Shown: positions 12,600-24,200 of the stretch, in pieces | Position numbering within the stretch: the first letter of the stretch is position 1 | How the letters are laid out: each line of letters starts with the position of its first letter | DNA from: Chionis minor | Lineage: Eukaryota > Chordata > Aves > Charadriiformes > Chionididae | Length of the DNA stretch: 64,000 nucleotides | Direction: 5' to 3' | Assembly (NCBI GenBank): GCA_013398295.1 | Contig: VZSF01009123.1 | Coordinates: forward strand, 186,001-250,000 | Notes under the pieces: model-generated | Told to the model about the DNA's origin: nothing | Database searches by the model: none | The model's input: the letters and a program-made list of their open reading frames with translations, nothing else | Position numbers and translations under genes: made by a program

Positions 12600-13990
12600 A
12601 AACAGGCCATATTAGGGAAAAAACCCATCAGGCTAACAATATTAAGATAAATCAGGTCTTTAAAGTTATCATTGCCTGATGACAAGAACTTAAGGCAACT
12701 AGTTTAGGCCATTTTCTTGGATGACTCGTGAGGACTCAATGGACTGAGAAAAGAGAAACTACTAGTAGGAAGAAGAGAAGGGGTAGGGAGAAGAAAGATT
12801 AAAGGAACTATAGACCCAGCAGAATATGTAACATTGATGCCTGGAAAAATATTAGGAGCTACATTATTAATCAATTTGTAAGAATCTCAAGGATACAGGA
12901 ATAATCTAGTAATAAGGAAAAGCCAAAATTTTTCAGACAAAACCAGGTTTTAATCAAAACAACCTTGTTCCCTCTTAATAGGACAAATTTCCTAGAAGAC
13001 ACAGGGAAAAAGCAGATGGACTCTATTTTGAATTTAGTAATGCTTTTGATCTAGTTTGATGTAGCAATCCTGTAAGCAGACTGGAAAAGTTACTGGAAAT
13101 GTGGAATTAGACAAAAAAGAAAATACTTGAAGAATAGCTCAAAGTCTCAAAGTAGAGAGCATTTTAGCTAACACAGTGGTTATGTGTTAACATAACACCT
13201 ATCCTGCATTTAATATTCAATTATTATATAAGATAGTGATATAAACAATGTAACAAAAAAGCACATATCTTAAAATTGAGCATGACACCACACTAGAAAG
13301 CAAAGATTTTGGAAGCAGGATAAGAATTCAAATTATTTTGATAAATTGAAGAGACTATAAGTACCATAAAATTCCATAATTACAAGAGCAAAGAACTACA
13401 TTTAAGAAGGAAAAGATTTTATTTAAAAGATTATGTTAGGCAATAGCTATCTTGAAAGCTGCACTGCAGAAAAAATTCTGATACTTGCAGTGGAATGCAC
13501 ACATCAGAAAAATGTGTGTTGCTTAAAATAAGCCAAATGGCATTTAAGAATATTACTTAGAGTTTTGTGTACACAACAAAAGGAATTACACCTTGTCACT
13601 CAACACTGCTAAAGCTTCTAATGAAAGATCATATCCAGAAAAAATGGAGAAAAGAGTGAATTGCAAGAGTAAGGATCTTAGAAAATGTGATCTATGTGGG
13701 AAAGTTAAAAAAAAAAAAAAAAAGAACCCCAAAACACCTCTGAATAAAAAAAACCATACACACACACAAAAAAAAAAAAAAAATAGAGAAGACTTGAAAG
13801 AGGCAACATACAAAAGGTTATTCTAAATAGGACAGAGATGTACCATTGCCTACATGCACAGTGTTAGGAAATGAGTTGGGAGTCTAATCTAAAATCCAGG
13901 ATAGACATAAGGAGAAACTGTCCAAGTATGAAAACTTTTTAAACATTAGAATAGGTTTTTCAGAAAGGCTTCCCACCAGAGACTGACAAA
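12600..13990 (+). mobile_element. Ancient CR1-clade LINE relic, plus strand
   Basis: No open frame survives, but the DNA still follows a CR1-clade element in order. At 12671-12708 it resembles the linker ahead of the reverse transcriptase (GCCTGATGACAAGAACTTAA). At about 12800-12890 it resembles the start of the RT domain (ATAGACCCAGCAGAATATG, ATTATTAATCAATTTGTAAG). At 13021-13057 it matches the palm motif A region at DNA level (TTTAGTAATGCTTTTGATC). At 13658-13700 it resembles the post-RT segment, and at 13899-13960 the 3' end of the coding region (GATAGACATAAGGAGAAACT). Closest in memory are old CR1 lineages retained in turtles and other amniotes. Heavy decay means the boundaries are approximate. 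Confidence 0.6.
13707..13783. repeat. A17 ... (AC)n A16 low-complexity insert
   Basis: A17 (13707-13723), a short A/C-rich spacer, an (AC)n run at 13758-13768 and A16 (13768-13783). It interrupts the ancient LINE at a naturally A-rich point of the element, so it may be slippage expansion or a small inserted A-tailed piece. Confidence 0.85.
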
Positions 13991-16900
13991 CAATTTCATC
14001 AATATCTGCCAATAGCCATCTAAGTATATGCAATTCTGCCTCATAGTATGCACACGGACTGAATGATGTCTTCAAAGGCTGTTACCACTTTGTATTTGTT
14101 TGATACCAAAATCAAGCATTTTTCTATGCAAAAATCTATAGTGGTGACTTCTGGCCCTAAAATGATTCTAACTGAAGTTGGAACAAGGCTGAGACAACAG
14201 TTTAATTCAGTGCGTACTATTTCATATTTATTTTTTGATACTGCTTCAATCTTATTGCAAGATGGGTATCAGCAGTTTTACTAGAAAAGTAAAAAGAGTC
14301 ACTCTTCCACCTGACTGAGAGTTGATCTCAAATTAAAATTGTTCTTTGGTATCTTAACACTTTTTTTCCTCCTAGGAAGTTTGCATGAGAGCAAATTCTA
14401 CACTTATCTCCAGTCTGTGTTTTAACTGTCTCTAAAATGAAAACAAAAAAGCAAAACAATCATCAACAAAACCCCACACACATTGCACAAAAAAGAAAAT
14501 GAAGTGCTAGTTCCGGGCAGAATAAACAGGGCTTTTAGCTGACTCCGTCCTTCTGCATCTTGCGTCCTAAAATATTAAGGTAGGTTTTTAAAATATGTGC
14601 ACTTCACCACAAAACTACTAATGTCAAAAGCTGTGTTACCCAATAGTAATCATCAGCTGGGGTCCTCAAACCCAGTAGCATGAGCTGTTTCTTCATGGCC
14701 TGTGAAAAGACCATCCTTGCCCAACTCCAGCTTAGCAAAACAGGCTTAAAAAACAGAACAGCACATTTGAATCCCCTAGAGACTAGTAACGGCATGATTC
14801 CTTTGTTTTCTGATAGTCAGTAAAGTAAGAATAGCTTATGAAAGAAGCTACGCAAAATAAACCATGCTGAGTAAAGTCGTTAGAGGTATTTGCTTAAATG
14901 CCTCAGTTTTTAAAAAGAAAATAGGAAGGGCTACGCCTTGCTTCTCTGCCAACAACATAGGAAAGGTTGTTTCAAAGGGAAATATTAAGAACATTTCTAC
15001 ACTTATTCACCAAAATACATTTCCCTTATCCCATCCCTTAGCAATACAAAAGACCTTCTCTGTACCATAGGGCCTCCATTTTCTGGGGAAAATAATAAAA
15101 AGAAATGGTGATGCTGGATTGAAAGAATGTTTTGGGAAGGCAGATAAGAACATTCCATTAATTCATCAATATACTTCACACAGTCACTTTAGAAAAGTCA
15201 CTTGTCAACAGTCAGAACTGTGGGGTAATTTTTTTTAATCTATAATTAATCTCAAATAAGCCAGTGTTTCAGAGAAAGAGGATCCAAAGTGCCGATCAGA
15301 CCATTATTTTGTTCATATTTGAGTAGCTGGGGAAAAAAACAGCATTTTTGCAAAGCAGAATGCACATTTTGATGGTGTCATTTCACATCATCAATGAATA
15401 TTTATCTTTAAAACAATAACTGGGCAGAGAATCAAAAATAAAGTAGAAAAAATCTTGCTTAATAAACATATATATGCACAACTAATTTACAGCTCTAGAC
15501 AATATTAGAACTACTTCTATTTCCCCAACCTCCCCTCCTCCAGTGAATGACTTGGTGTTCCAGTTTTATGTATGATCTGTTTATTCATAATTTTCCTTAT
15601 TTTATTTTTTAAACTGTTTTATAATCCCTCCCTTTGTGCTTTGACAAGCAGCTATCAGCATAATAGTGTTTGGAACCGAGTGAATGCCAGGGAGCAGATG
15701 CTTGAAATGAAGTTTAGGCAACTAGAAACAGAACTGTATGTTGGCCACAGTACTAGCCATTTAACTCTTTCTTGCCATCAAAGCTATGACTTCATTTCCT
15801 TTTTCATGCAGAAGCATTAGCTATAGGGACTGATACAACGAGGTGAAACACTGTGACCCTAACGTAACTCAGGCTGTAAGCCAATGGACTGAGTCACATC
15901 AATCTAAGGTAATTGCTGCAACATATTGTTGTTACCTGCTTACTTTAGTTAATTTTGATTCCTGTGCAGAGTGCCTATTCTTCACTGATACTGCATCAAC
16001 GTTTTTCCCTGGACACTCCACAAGAAAGAACTTGAAATCATTATATTTTACTTTAGTCTGACTCTGACATTGTCCCTTATTTACTTTCATGCATGCTAGA
16101 ATCCACCACACTTTTCCTTGTCTTCCCCCCCTTTCACTCCTTAACAAAATAGTTAAAGGAATAAAAGTGTTTTGCTTGCTATAAAATACATCTGCAGCTG
16201 GAAACATTCCTCCTTTAATCTCTCAGCTGCTTTTAGGCATAAAAGAGAGATTTTGCAATGTATCTTGAATAACTTTTGTTCACTCCAATATTATGAAGGT
16301 AATTCATCCCGCTAGGGATCTTGTTATATAGTTCCTCTTTCCTACAAGTTTTTATAGAGAGGACATGGAGGGAAAAAAGAGGTTTTGTGCTGCCATGGTC
16401 CATTAAGGACAGATCAGCAATGAAAACAAGCCATTATTTACAAAAGTCCAAGAGAATACCAAAAAGGTTTAGCCACTTCAGCGTTTGTGACCTATCTGAT
16501 GTTGCAAAGAGATGATATAATTATTTCTAGTCTGGGCGTAGGCTTGTGTCACTGCTGTCTTACATCTCACATTGATGCATTTCAATAGAAACCCAGTCGA
16601 ACCTTTTTTGCATCACTGGTTTTGCAGTCTTAAGGAGATAAAATGGTTGCAAAGCAAGCAGACAAGTAATGGTAGAAGGCATCTTTGGAGGCAATCCTTT
16701 TACTGATTTTTTTCTTTTTTAAAGATGTTAACTAGGCAACTTTAAAAACTGAAGGCTGCTTCAGTTTTATCTTTCTAAGGGATTTGAAGAGAGGAATAGA
16801 GTTGACTATCGTGGAAAAAGATAGACAAGCCATCTCCAGCATATGATCAGGAAGGTTGGTAGTTTGTCTTTTGGGGTTTTTCTCCCCACACCACTCCTGT

Positions 16901-18999
16901 GCTTTTCTGCTATGATGCTAATCGGCTCCACTGGTTCACCTGTAGGACTCTCCCCACTCAAAAATTTACCTTGTGAGCCACAGATATGCTCATTAGCTTG
17001 TAATATATTTTTCACAGGTCTCAATGTATCACTACTAGCCATTCATAGATTCCCACCCCCTCAGAACTAGGCACATGACAGCTTACTGCTTGTCTTGCCC
17101 AGGACAGAAGCAATCTAGGATGAGTATCTACAGAATTAGACACCAGTTTTAAATACAATATGCATCTTAACTTTCTAATGCTCTTTATCCATCCATTTAG
17201 CTCTTTAAGACACCTGTTTATAAAGGCTTTACTTTCCTCTTCCCTTCTTTTCAGGCCTTCTTTTCCCTTCATCTTTCCTGGAAGTCAGTAATTCATGATA
17301 GTCTGTCACCAGGAGGGAGCAGGTGAGGCAAAATTACGAGATGAAAAGGAGTCAATACTGTATGAATACAGAACATTTATTATAAAACAAGAGGCACCTT
17401 ATGACAAATTTCCAGTTAAAAGACAGGTGCAAACTTTGCACCTATTTGGAGACTTTAGCAAAAAAAAGGTGTCTTACAAAATATGTCCCCTCAAAACACA
17501 TCCTTTTGCCCAGCTGCTAGAAGAGTAACTCAAGTCTACAAAAGTCCCGAGAGAATTGTGAAAGGAGGATCACTCTGTAAGAAGGGTCTCAGGAAAAAAA
17601 AAACCAAAACCAAAACCACAAAAAACCTGCAACCCCAGAAACCAACAAACAAGTAAATAAGTAGGTTTTCATATGTGATTGAGGGAACACAAAGGATGGT
17701 CATTCTTCTAGTTCCCTGATAAAAGGGCTGTTGCCAGAACCAGCATGCAGCTTCTAAGTGCCATAACTATGCCTGTAAAGGTAGTGTGACAGGCACGGGC
17801 TCCTCCTTACTTGATGGACTACTAGGACAAAGGGGCTGAACACGTGTGCAGAGGAGCAGGATCCTCCTAGCATATGCTGTTCCACCTGTTACGTGAACAT
17901 CAGCGTATTGCAACATTTGGAAGGTGATCTTTTTTACTTATTCTTCATGTCATAGGAGACACTTGAAACTAAACAGGGACACAGACTGTACGAAACTAGT
18001 AGACTCTTTAAAAGGGAGAGAGACAACCCTAAAGACTAGTAGAGGTTTGAGAACTAAGTACAGTGATTCCTTACTATCCGTGCACAATTAATTCTGGAAA
18101 AAAGTAATTAGTTTAGCTGCCAGTAGAAATACATTCTAGATTATAGAGACAGTTAAATCTTCTAGTATATTTATCATTAGTTTCACATAGATCAATTAAT
18201 CTGTTCAGACTTTTTGACAGATGAATGAAGGAATCCTGCTTCAAACTTTAAAGCTTAAATTTCCCAGAGGTATCTACATTAAGAAAATAGTTGATACTGG
18301 TCACTGGGAATTTATATTTTAAGAACAAAGCGAATACAGCTGATAACCCAGCTGCATTGGCAAGTTCAGATACTCTTGGAAAGAACTCATTAATGTGGTA
18401 CATTTTATTGTGGATACGTTGTCTACCTCTTGATTGTTAAAAAAGTGAGCAAATAATTTTAGGAAGGAGGTAAGCACATGTAGCAGCTGTTTGCAGGTGG
18501 TGCTTCTGGTTTTGTGATTTGAAGTAAGTTGCAGCTTCAAGAAGCAGCTCTAACAACAATAACAGCAGAAATGAGAGGCTGCTAAATTAGCTAAAATTTG
18601 TATGAATAAAATAAAACTATGGATTTCCTCAAATTTTATTGAAAATATTTAGCACAAATGATCTAAATCAGCTTAATGCGGTTAATATCCATCCATTTTG
18701 CAGTTAATGAATGCATTCTTGCCCATAGCTAAAAAACCAACCAATAAATAAATTCAAAAGAAAAAGATATAAATAAAACCAACAAATGAATGAAAATATG
18801 ATTTACATGAACCACAGTTCTAGTAAATGATGATGTGGAAAAAGACCTTTTTCTGTCTTCTATGGATGATCTTCTGCATCTAAGAATCTAGATGGACTTC
18901 TAGCAATCACATGACACAGAAAGAAGATAAAATTTGGTATTGCAGAAGTTGAAATAAGGACACCATTGCCACTTACCTTAACTTACAGCATGCTGAAAA
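13991..18999. other. No gene recognised; AT-rich stretch
   Basis: No coding gene or RNA is recognisable. The longest frames are about 90 codons (for example 15932-16207, minus) and have no family signature. An A-rich simple tract with CAAAAC-type units lies at 17594-17626. A segment at about 18060-18110 (CAGTGATTCCTTACTATCC) faintly recalls the end of a Tigger-type DNA transposon, but not enough to annotate. Confidence 0.5.
17594..17626. repeat. A-rich simple sequence (A10, CCAAAA units)
   Basis: A10 followed by CCAAAA-like units and a further A6 run. Low complexity. Confidence 0.8.
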
Positions 19000-19890
19000 C
19001 AATCTGGTTTAAGTTCAGCAAAACTCAATTGAATCATCAACCAGGTCCCAAACCTGGGCATGCTCAGGCCTGGCTGTCCCTGCCTGGTCCCCTTGTGCTT
19101 CCCCAACCCTGCCCATGGCCCAGGACCCCATTTCAGCCCCTCATATCGGTCCTTGTCCCAGCAATGTCACAACAGTGCCTGTCTCCAGCTGCATCTCCTG
19201 GATGCACATGGACCTCCAATGTGGGCACCTCAGCCCAACATTGCAGCCTTTCCTCCGGTCTCTTTGGTCCTATCTGCATCAGCTCCTGGTGGGAGCCCCT
19301 GGATGGTCCCCAGCTCCGTTTCATCACTTTCCATGTCAGGGGCTGTTGATGGACGATGTTACTGTCCCCAGCTCTATCCACCATGATCAGACTTTGTAGG
19401 ATGTCAGCCATTAACAAATGTCTGCCCCAGATCCTAGCTTGGCTGCCTTTCAGGAGTGCTTGGTGCTCCCTATGCTCTGACATTCGGTCTGGGGGGTGGG
19501 AAGGGGGAAGAGGAGAGAGCAGACATCTTCACTCACAGTCCTACACACTAGTTACTGCTCCAGAGTGTAAAGGGAGGCCCCGTCTTCCCCTCATCCTGAG
19601 CCACCCCCATGGGGCACCATCTCCTGGGCCCAGATCGCCAGAGTGAAGGATCTACTCTGACTCCCTTCCTGTCCCCATCTCTGTTCCCCGAGGACACCCT
19701 GGTATTCAGAGGACAGCATGGTCCTTGTAAGGGTGATCCAAACTCAGAATTAAGTAGGGATGTCTCTGGTGTTCTGGTCACTTATGGTTTGTAAAATAGA
19801 CCAAGTACCTGTCTGCAAGTAAGATACAGAAAGAAGCCTTAGTCAAGAGGTATTTATTAATAGCTCGATTTTATACACTACAAGGAGTAA
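19000..19890 (-). mobile_element. GC-rich block with LTR-like minus-strand promoter/poly(A) end
   Basis: From about 19030 to 19790 the DNA is clearly GC-richer than its neighbours and carries overlapping frames of 94 to 127 codons on both strands, the pattern of non-coding GC-rich sequence rather than of one gene. At its right edge the minus strand reads TATAAAA (19869-19875), TCGAGC, then AATAAATACC (AATAAA at 19853-19858). In alpharetroviral LTRs a TATA-like box and AATAAA also lie close together just before R, so this may be the U3/R junction of an endogenous-retrovirus LTR running leftward. I found no primer-binding site or retroviral protein, and outer ends are unknown. An unrelated GC-rich regulatory or gene-derived sequence is the alternative. 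Confidence 0.3.
19853..19875 (-). promoter_or_regulatory. TATA box and AATAAA pair, LTR-like
   Basis: On the minus strand TATAAAA is followed ten bases later by AATAAA. The spacing is too short for an ordinary promoter driving its own poly(A) signal but fits the U3-end design of avian class II retroviral LTRs. Function today is unknown. Confidence 0.3.
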
Positions 19891-21227
19891 CATATGAAAA
19901 AGGAGCAGGCGTGAAGAGGAAAGAGAGTTTTGATGCCACTACAGCTTTTGCTAAGGGAATCCACTTTGACAGTCCAGGAGAGCGACTAAAGAAATAAATT
20001 GAAACTACAGTCTACATCCTACACGTAAAGGGAGTTTCCCCATGTCAAGACTGAGCCAACTGGGCCATGAAGTTTTTTGAAAAACAGTTATTCTTGTCAT
20101 TACTGCAAATTAAAGAAAAAAAGAGAGGAATAAAAGAAAAAAATTAAGAGTGTTAGCAACTAGATTTTGGGGTTTTTTTGTGCACTAAAATCATGTCAAG
20201 AAGAATTAAAATATTAGTTTATCACTTCAGGATACTTTTGAATTAAAAAACAAGTCATATCTTCAAAAGAAAAATGAAGTGTTTTTTATTACATGACTAA
20301 AGGTACTGAAAGATATAATTATTTGCCTCCCTTGGTAATTTTGTTTCACAAAAGGAACAGTTTTGCAGTTTCTACTTAAGCTCTCCCTTCTTTTATTATG
20401 TTCTTCTCTTCCTATTTCATCTCTCCCCTGTATTACTCTGTAATACTAGTTGTCCCTCCCCCAGGTCTAGGAAAGCAACGCATTTTGATACAATGATTCT
20501 TCTCTTTTCCTCCTTGTACTTTTTTTCCACTTTTGCTGTCTTGTTTTCCCTTCATTTCCTTAACTCCCTTCCTCTAAACTTGTGCATCATTCCCAGCTCC
20601 ATTCTCTGATTCTTTATTTGTTTCTCCCTTATCTCTCCATGGTTTCTTTTTGGTCTTCCTGGAACCCAGCTTCTGATCACTTTTCTACATATTTGGTCAC
20701 TTCCTTCTTCATTTCTTATTTTCCTCCTCATGTCCTTTGTCTTCCCCATCCATACAATCACTAGGTAAGATGAAGAAAGGGTAAGATAAAGAAGAGAGAG
20801 AGGTCATACCCTGTAGTAGACCTGACTGCCTCTCCCTTCCTCTGGTACCAGACAGCAGTAGTAATCAAGGGAGTGGGTTTTTTTGAAGGGTAGGAGTCTC
20901 TCCTCATCCATCTCTTACCCAATAAGGAAAGGAGAAGGAAACCACTGATACCGCCCCTTCCTTTTACGAGGGACAAATCTGCTTTTGTTCCACCACAGGG
21001 CAAGGCTTGGAAACTGGAGATCATGTAGTCAAAAACTGTTGATCATCCTCCTGCTTGCAATAACATCAGGAGTCCCAGAAATTCCTTCAGGAGTAGTGGG
21101 TAATAGCTTCAAACTGCCCCGCTACAGAATCTTTGCTGCTTACTGCTTCTGAGAAAGGTGAGTTACAGTATGTATAAGGAAGACTTTTTTTAGCTGAGTG
21201 AAATTGTCTAACTCCTTCAGGGGAGGG

Positions 21228-21251
21228 AAAAAAAAATAAAAAAAAATAAAA
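21228..21251. repeat. A-rich tract with T interruptions
   Basis: A9, T, A9, T, A4. Low complexity. Confidence 0.8.
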
Positions 21252-24200
21252 GGAGGAGGCCAAACTCTCACACCTTTCTGAAACACTTCAGGTTTTGGCA
21301 TAACTGAAAAATTAAAGACAGAATTTTAATGGTGGAGAATTTTACTACTTAATATCAATAACTGGTCACTCACAAGACCGCTGTGTGGACACTCTTAGCC
21401 CCTACTTTCAGCTAAGGACATCCAAATGCATTTCCCCATGGAGTGCCTAATCTCAGCACAGGAGGTTATTCCAAGCTACACAGTACTGATCAGCTTCATC
21501 TTTATGAACTTCCTAAATGCCCATTCAGCCAGAGAGACCCTCTTCTTTAGAGTACGGGAGGGCAGACACATGTGTTTTAATGCTAGTCTGACCTGTCAGA
21601 TTAATTGAAACCATCCTCCCTCCTGAGAGCACCGCATCATGAGAGTACAGAAATATTCTCATTTACTTCCCACTCCATCACTGAAATCAATGCAAGATTT
21701 TCTACTGACTTGGGGTTTAAATAAACTGCTGTGTAATTATATTACAGTACTTTATACTATTATACTTTTATATTCTATACTGTAATTAGAAGGCATAGAA
21801 TTAATTGCATGGAAATGTGTTAGCCCATCATTAGTAAGATTTATCAAACATTCTTCCAAGAAAATTACAAGAAATGATCATAGCATGGTAAGGATGCAGT
21901 GTGACATAGTTTTTTGGAAAGCCTGAATGGAGTGTTAGGGCTTTTGGATTGTCACAATCATCATTATGCTACCTAAAGCAACACCCTAAGAGTCCATTTA
22001 GAAGAGGACATGCACAACCATAATCACTTAGCCAAGACCTACAGACATTGTTGAAATAAGTATGTTCTCAAGTGCTGCCTTAAAGCAGAATTTTCTCAGC
22101 ACCAGGCCTTAAGTTCTCCATGTCTGTACTTATCTATCTACAAGCCAATGTAATATATAGCACACCCTAGGCTTAATCTTGAGCAGTCTGCAGTCTTTGA
22201 AATATCAGAAAAAAAACAAACCCTCGCATTGTTCTCTAATATTAAGAAATTAAAATTAACGTATTTCATCTTCCTGTAGTGTTTTAATTTGTATCTCAGA
22301 CCATCTTTCTACTGTGCTTTACTGTTCTTCCTCCAGTTGCTGCTACCAGACACCAAGTTTTTCAAGGTAGACACTGATTTTCCATGGGCATTCTGTTAAC
22401 CAACAGTCATGATTCTGGTACTCAATATAGAGTAACAAGAAGAAAAAAGTTCCAGAAGCAAAACAGGGAACATGGCAGAATGGGATGCCTGACACATTGC
22501 TGTATGGGGGTCTTTGCACACTCCAGCCAACACATTTTTGCACTTTGCAAGTCCAGTGAATCATCCATACTGTAAAGGGGAATATTGTTTTGCTCTGGTA
22601 ATTTAGCTTATAAAACAACAACATAAAGCAGTATTTCTTCAAGTGAAGGCTAGCAAAGTTCTTAAGGAAATCCTTAATCTCAGTTCAGAGGAGCTTAATA
22701 CTTGTGACAACTCATTAGAAACATTAACTATGAAAACTATGACAGAAAAATCCAATAATATGTGAATTAAGGTAAGGACAGAACACACAGGTTTAATCCT
22801 GCAGACTTACGTGTTTAAATGGATTCCATTTATAATTAAATTTCACACTGTTTCTGACAGGAAGGGAAAAAAAATAGCCTCTATTGCTATTAATATATTT
22901 GCCACACAATTTTGGCAGCTTTGATCAGCTTTGTCATTTCAGGCATCCGGTAGTTTTCATATTGATTCAGGCATTAATCAGAACACATTTTTTATTTCAG
23001 AATTAGCATACCAAAACTGTTTTGTGAGTTATCATGCTAATATGTTCTATCAAAGACTAAATTAACATTTTACTGCTGTTAACCAGAGGCAATGCTTCAT
23101 ATACAATTCAGATGATGTTGCCAAACTTTTCACAATACCAGCTGCTTTGCATTTGAGGGTGCTTAATATCTCTAGACCTAAAGAAATATCTTTTGAAAAT
23201 AACGTAACCACAAAGCCCCCCACAGTCCAGTATCAGTATTCCCAGAGCTAATGAAGCCCCACACTGCTCCCGAGCTCTATTGTACTTCCAGTAATGAGGT
23301 AAAGCACAATGTTCCAAATACCACTATGCAGCATCCCTTTCCATCTTCACCTTCCTTTCATTTTTTTTTCAAACTTCTTTTAGTCTCAAAGGTATTATGA
23401 AAAAAGGTAGAAGAGCAGAAGGGAGGAGGGAACCGGTAACCCGCTGTATCTGAACTGTTTTTCTTTCCTGAGAGCAAAAGAGGATGACAAAGTAGTAAGA
23501 CTGTATTTTGCTGTTTTCCACTGCCTTCACAGGCAAATTGCTACCCTTCTTCTACAGCAACTGTTCAATGCCAACAGTCACCATTATGCATTAGTTTTGC
23601 TGGCAGAATTCTTCACTCTCAACCCAGAGGTTTCCTATGGCAAGCATCCCAGTTTCATTCTACCTGTAAAACATCATGCATGCAGCTCCTACCTGCCAGG
23701 GAGTACTCACTGATCGCCATCCAGGCAAACTCCCTTGACTTCTATGAGATCTGCATAACAACATTCAGCAGAATATCTGAGAAATTGTGCCAGCAGAAGT
23801 TTGTATCTTCTACATATCTGAAGAATCTTTTGCCAGGAATCTGATAGCAACAGTTGAGGGTAGATGTAAGTTTTCACTTTTTATCTGAGAATGGCTCCTA
23901 TCCACGATGGGGAGTACAGCTTAAGTACTTAATTTAGACTTAGAATAACCATTACCTAGGTTTAAATTCAGATTTAAAGATTTATTTAAAATAAAATTTA
24001 CATGTATTTAGAACAACAGATACAAGCTTTTATAGACTTTATCACCCTGACATAACTAATTATGAATTTAAAATAATTAGATAGTGCCAAACTCAATTAC
24101 CCAAGAAGCTGACTTGCTCCCAAAATTCCCTGTCTCCTTTATCACCTGTTGATACTCAAAAATATTGAAAAGACTTTTTCACCAAGGTGAGGACATCACC

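Noticed and set aside
13586..13826. Minus- and plus-strand frames of 75-77 codons
   Set aside because: They are made mostly of poly-phenylalanine or poly-lysine from the A-tract insert in a decayed LINE.
18055..18150. Possible Tigger-like DNA transposon end
   Set aside because: Only a faint resemblance over about 20 bases; no terminal inverted repeat partner or TA duplication found.
19133..19483. 116-codon minus-strand frame as a gene
   Set aside because: Frames of similar length exist on both strands and in several phases in this GC-rich block, so frame length carries no weight; no domain seen.
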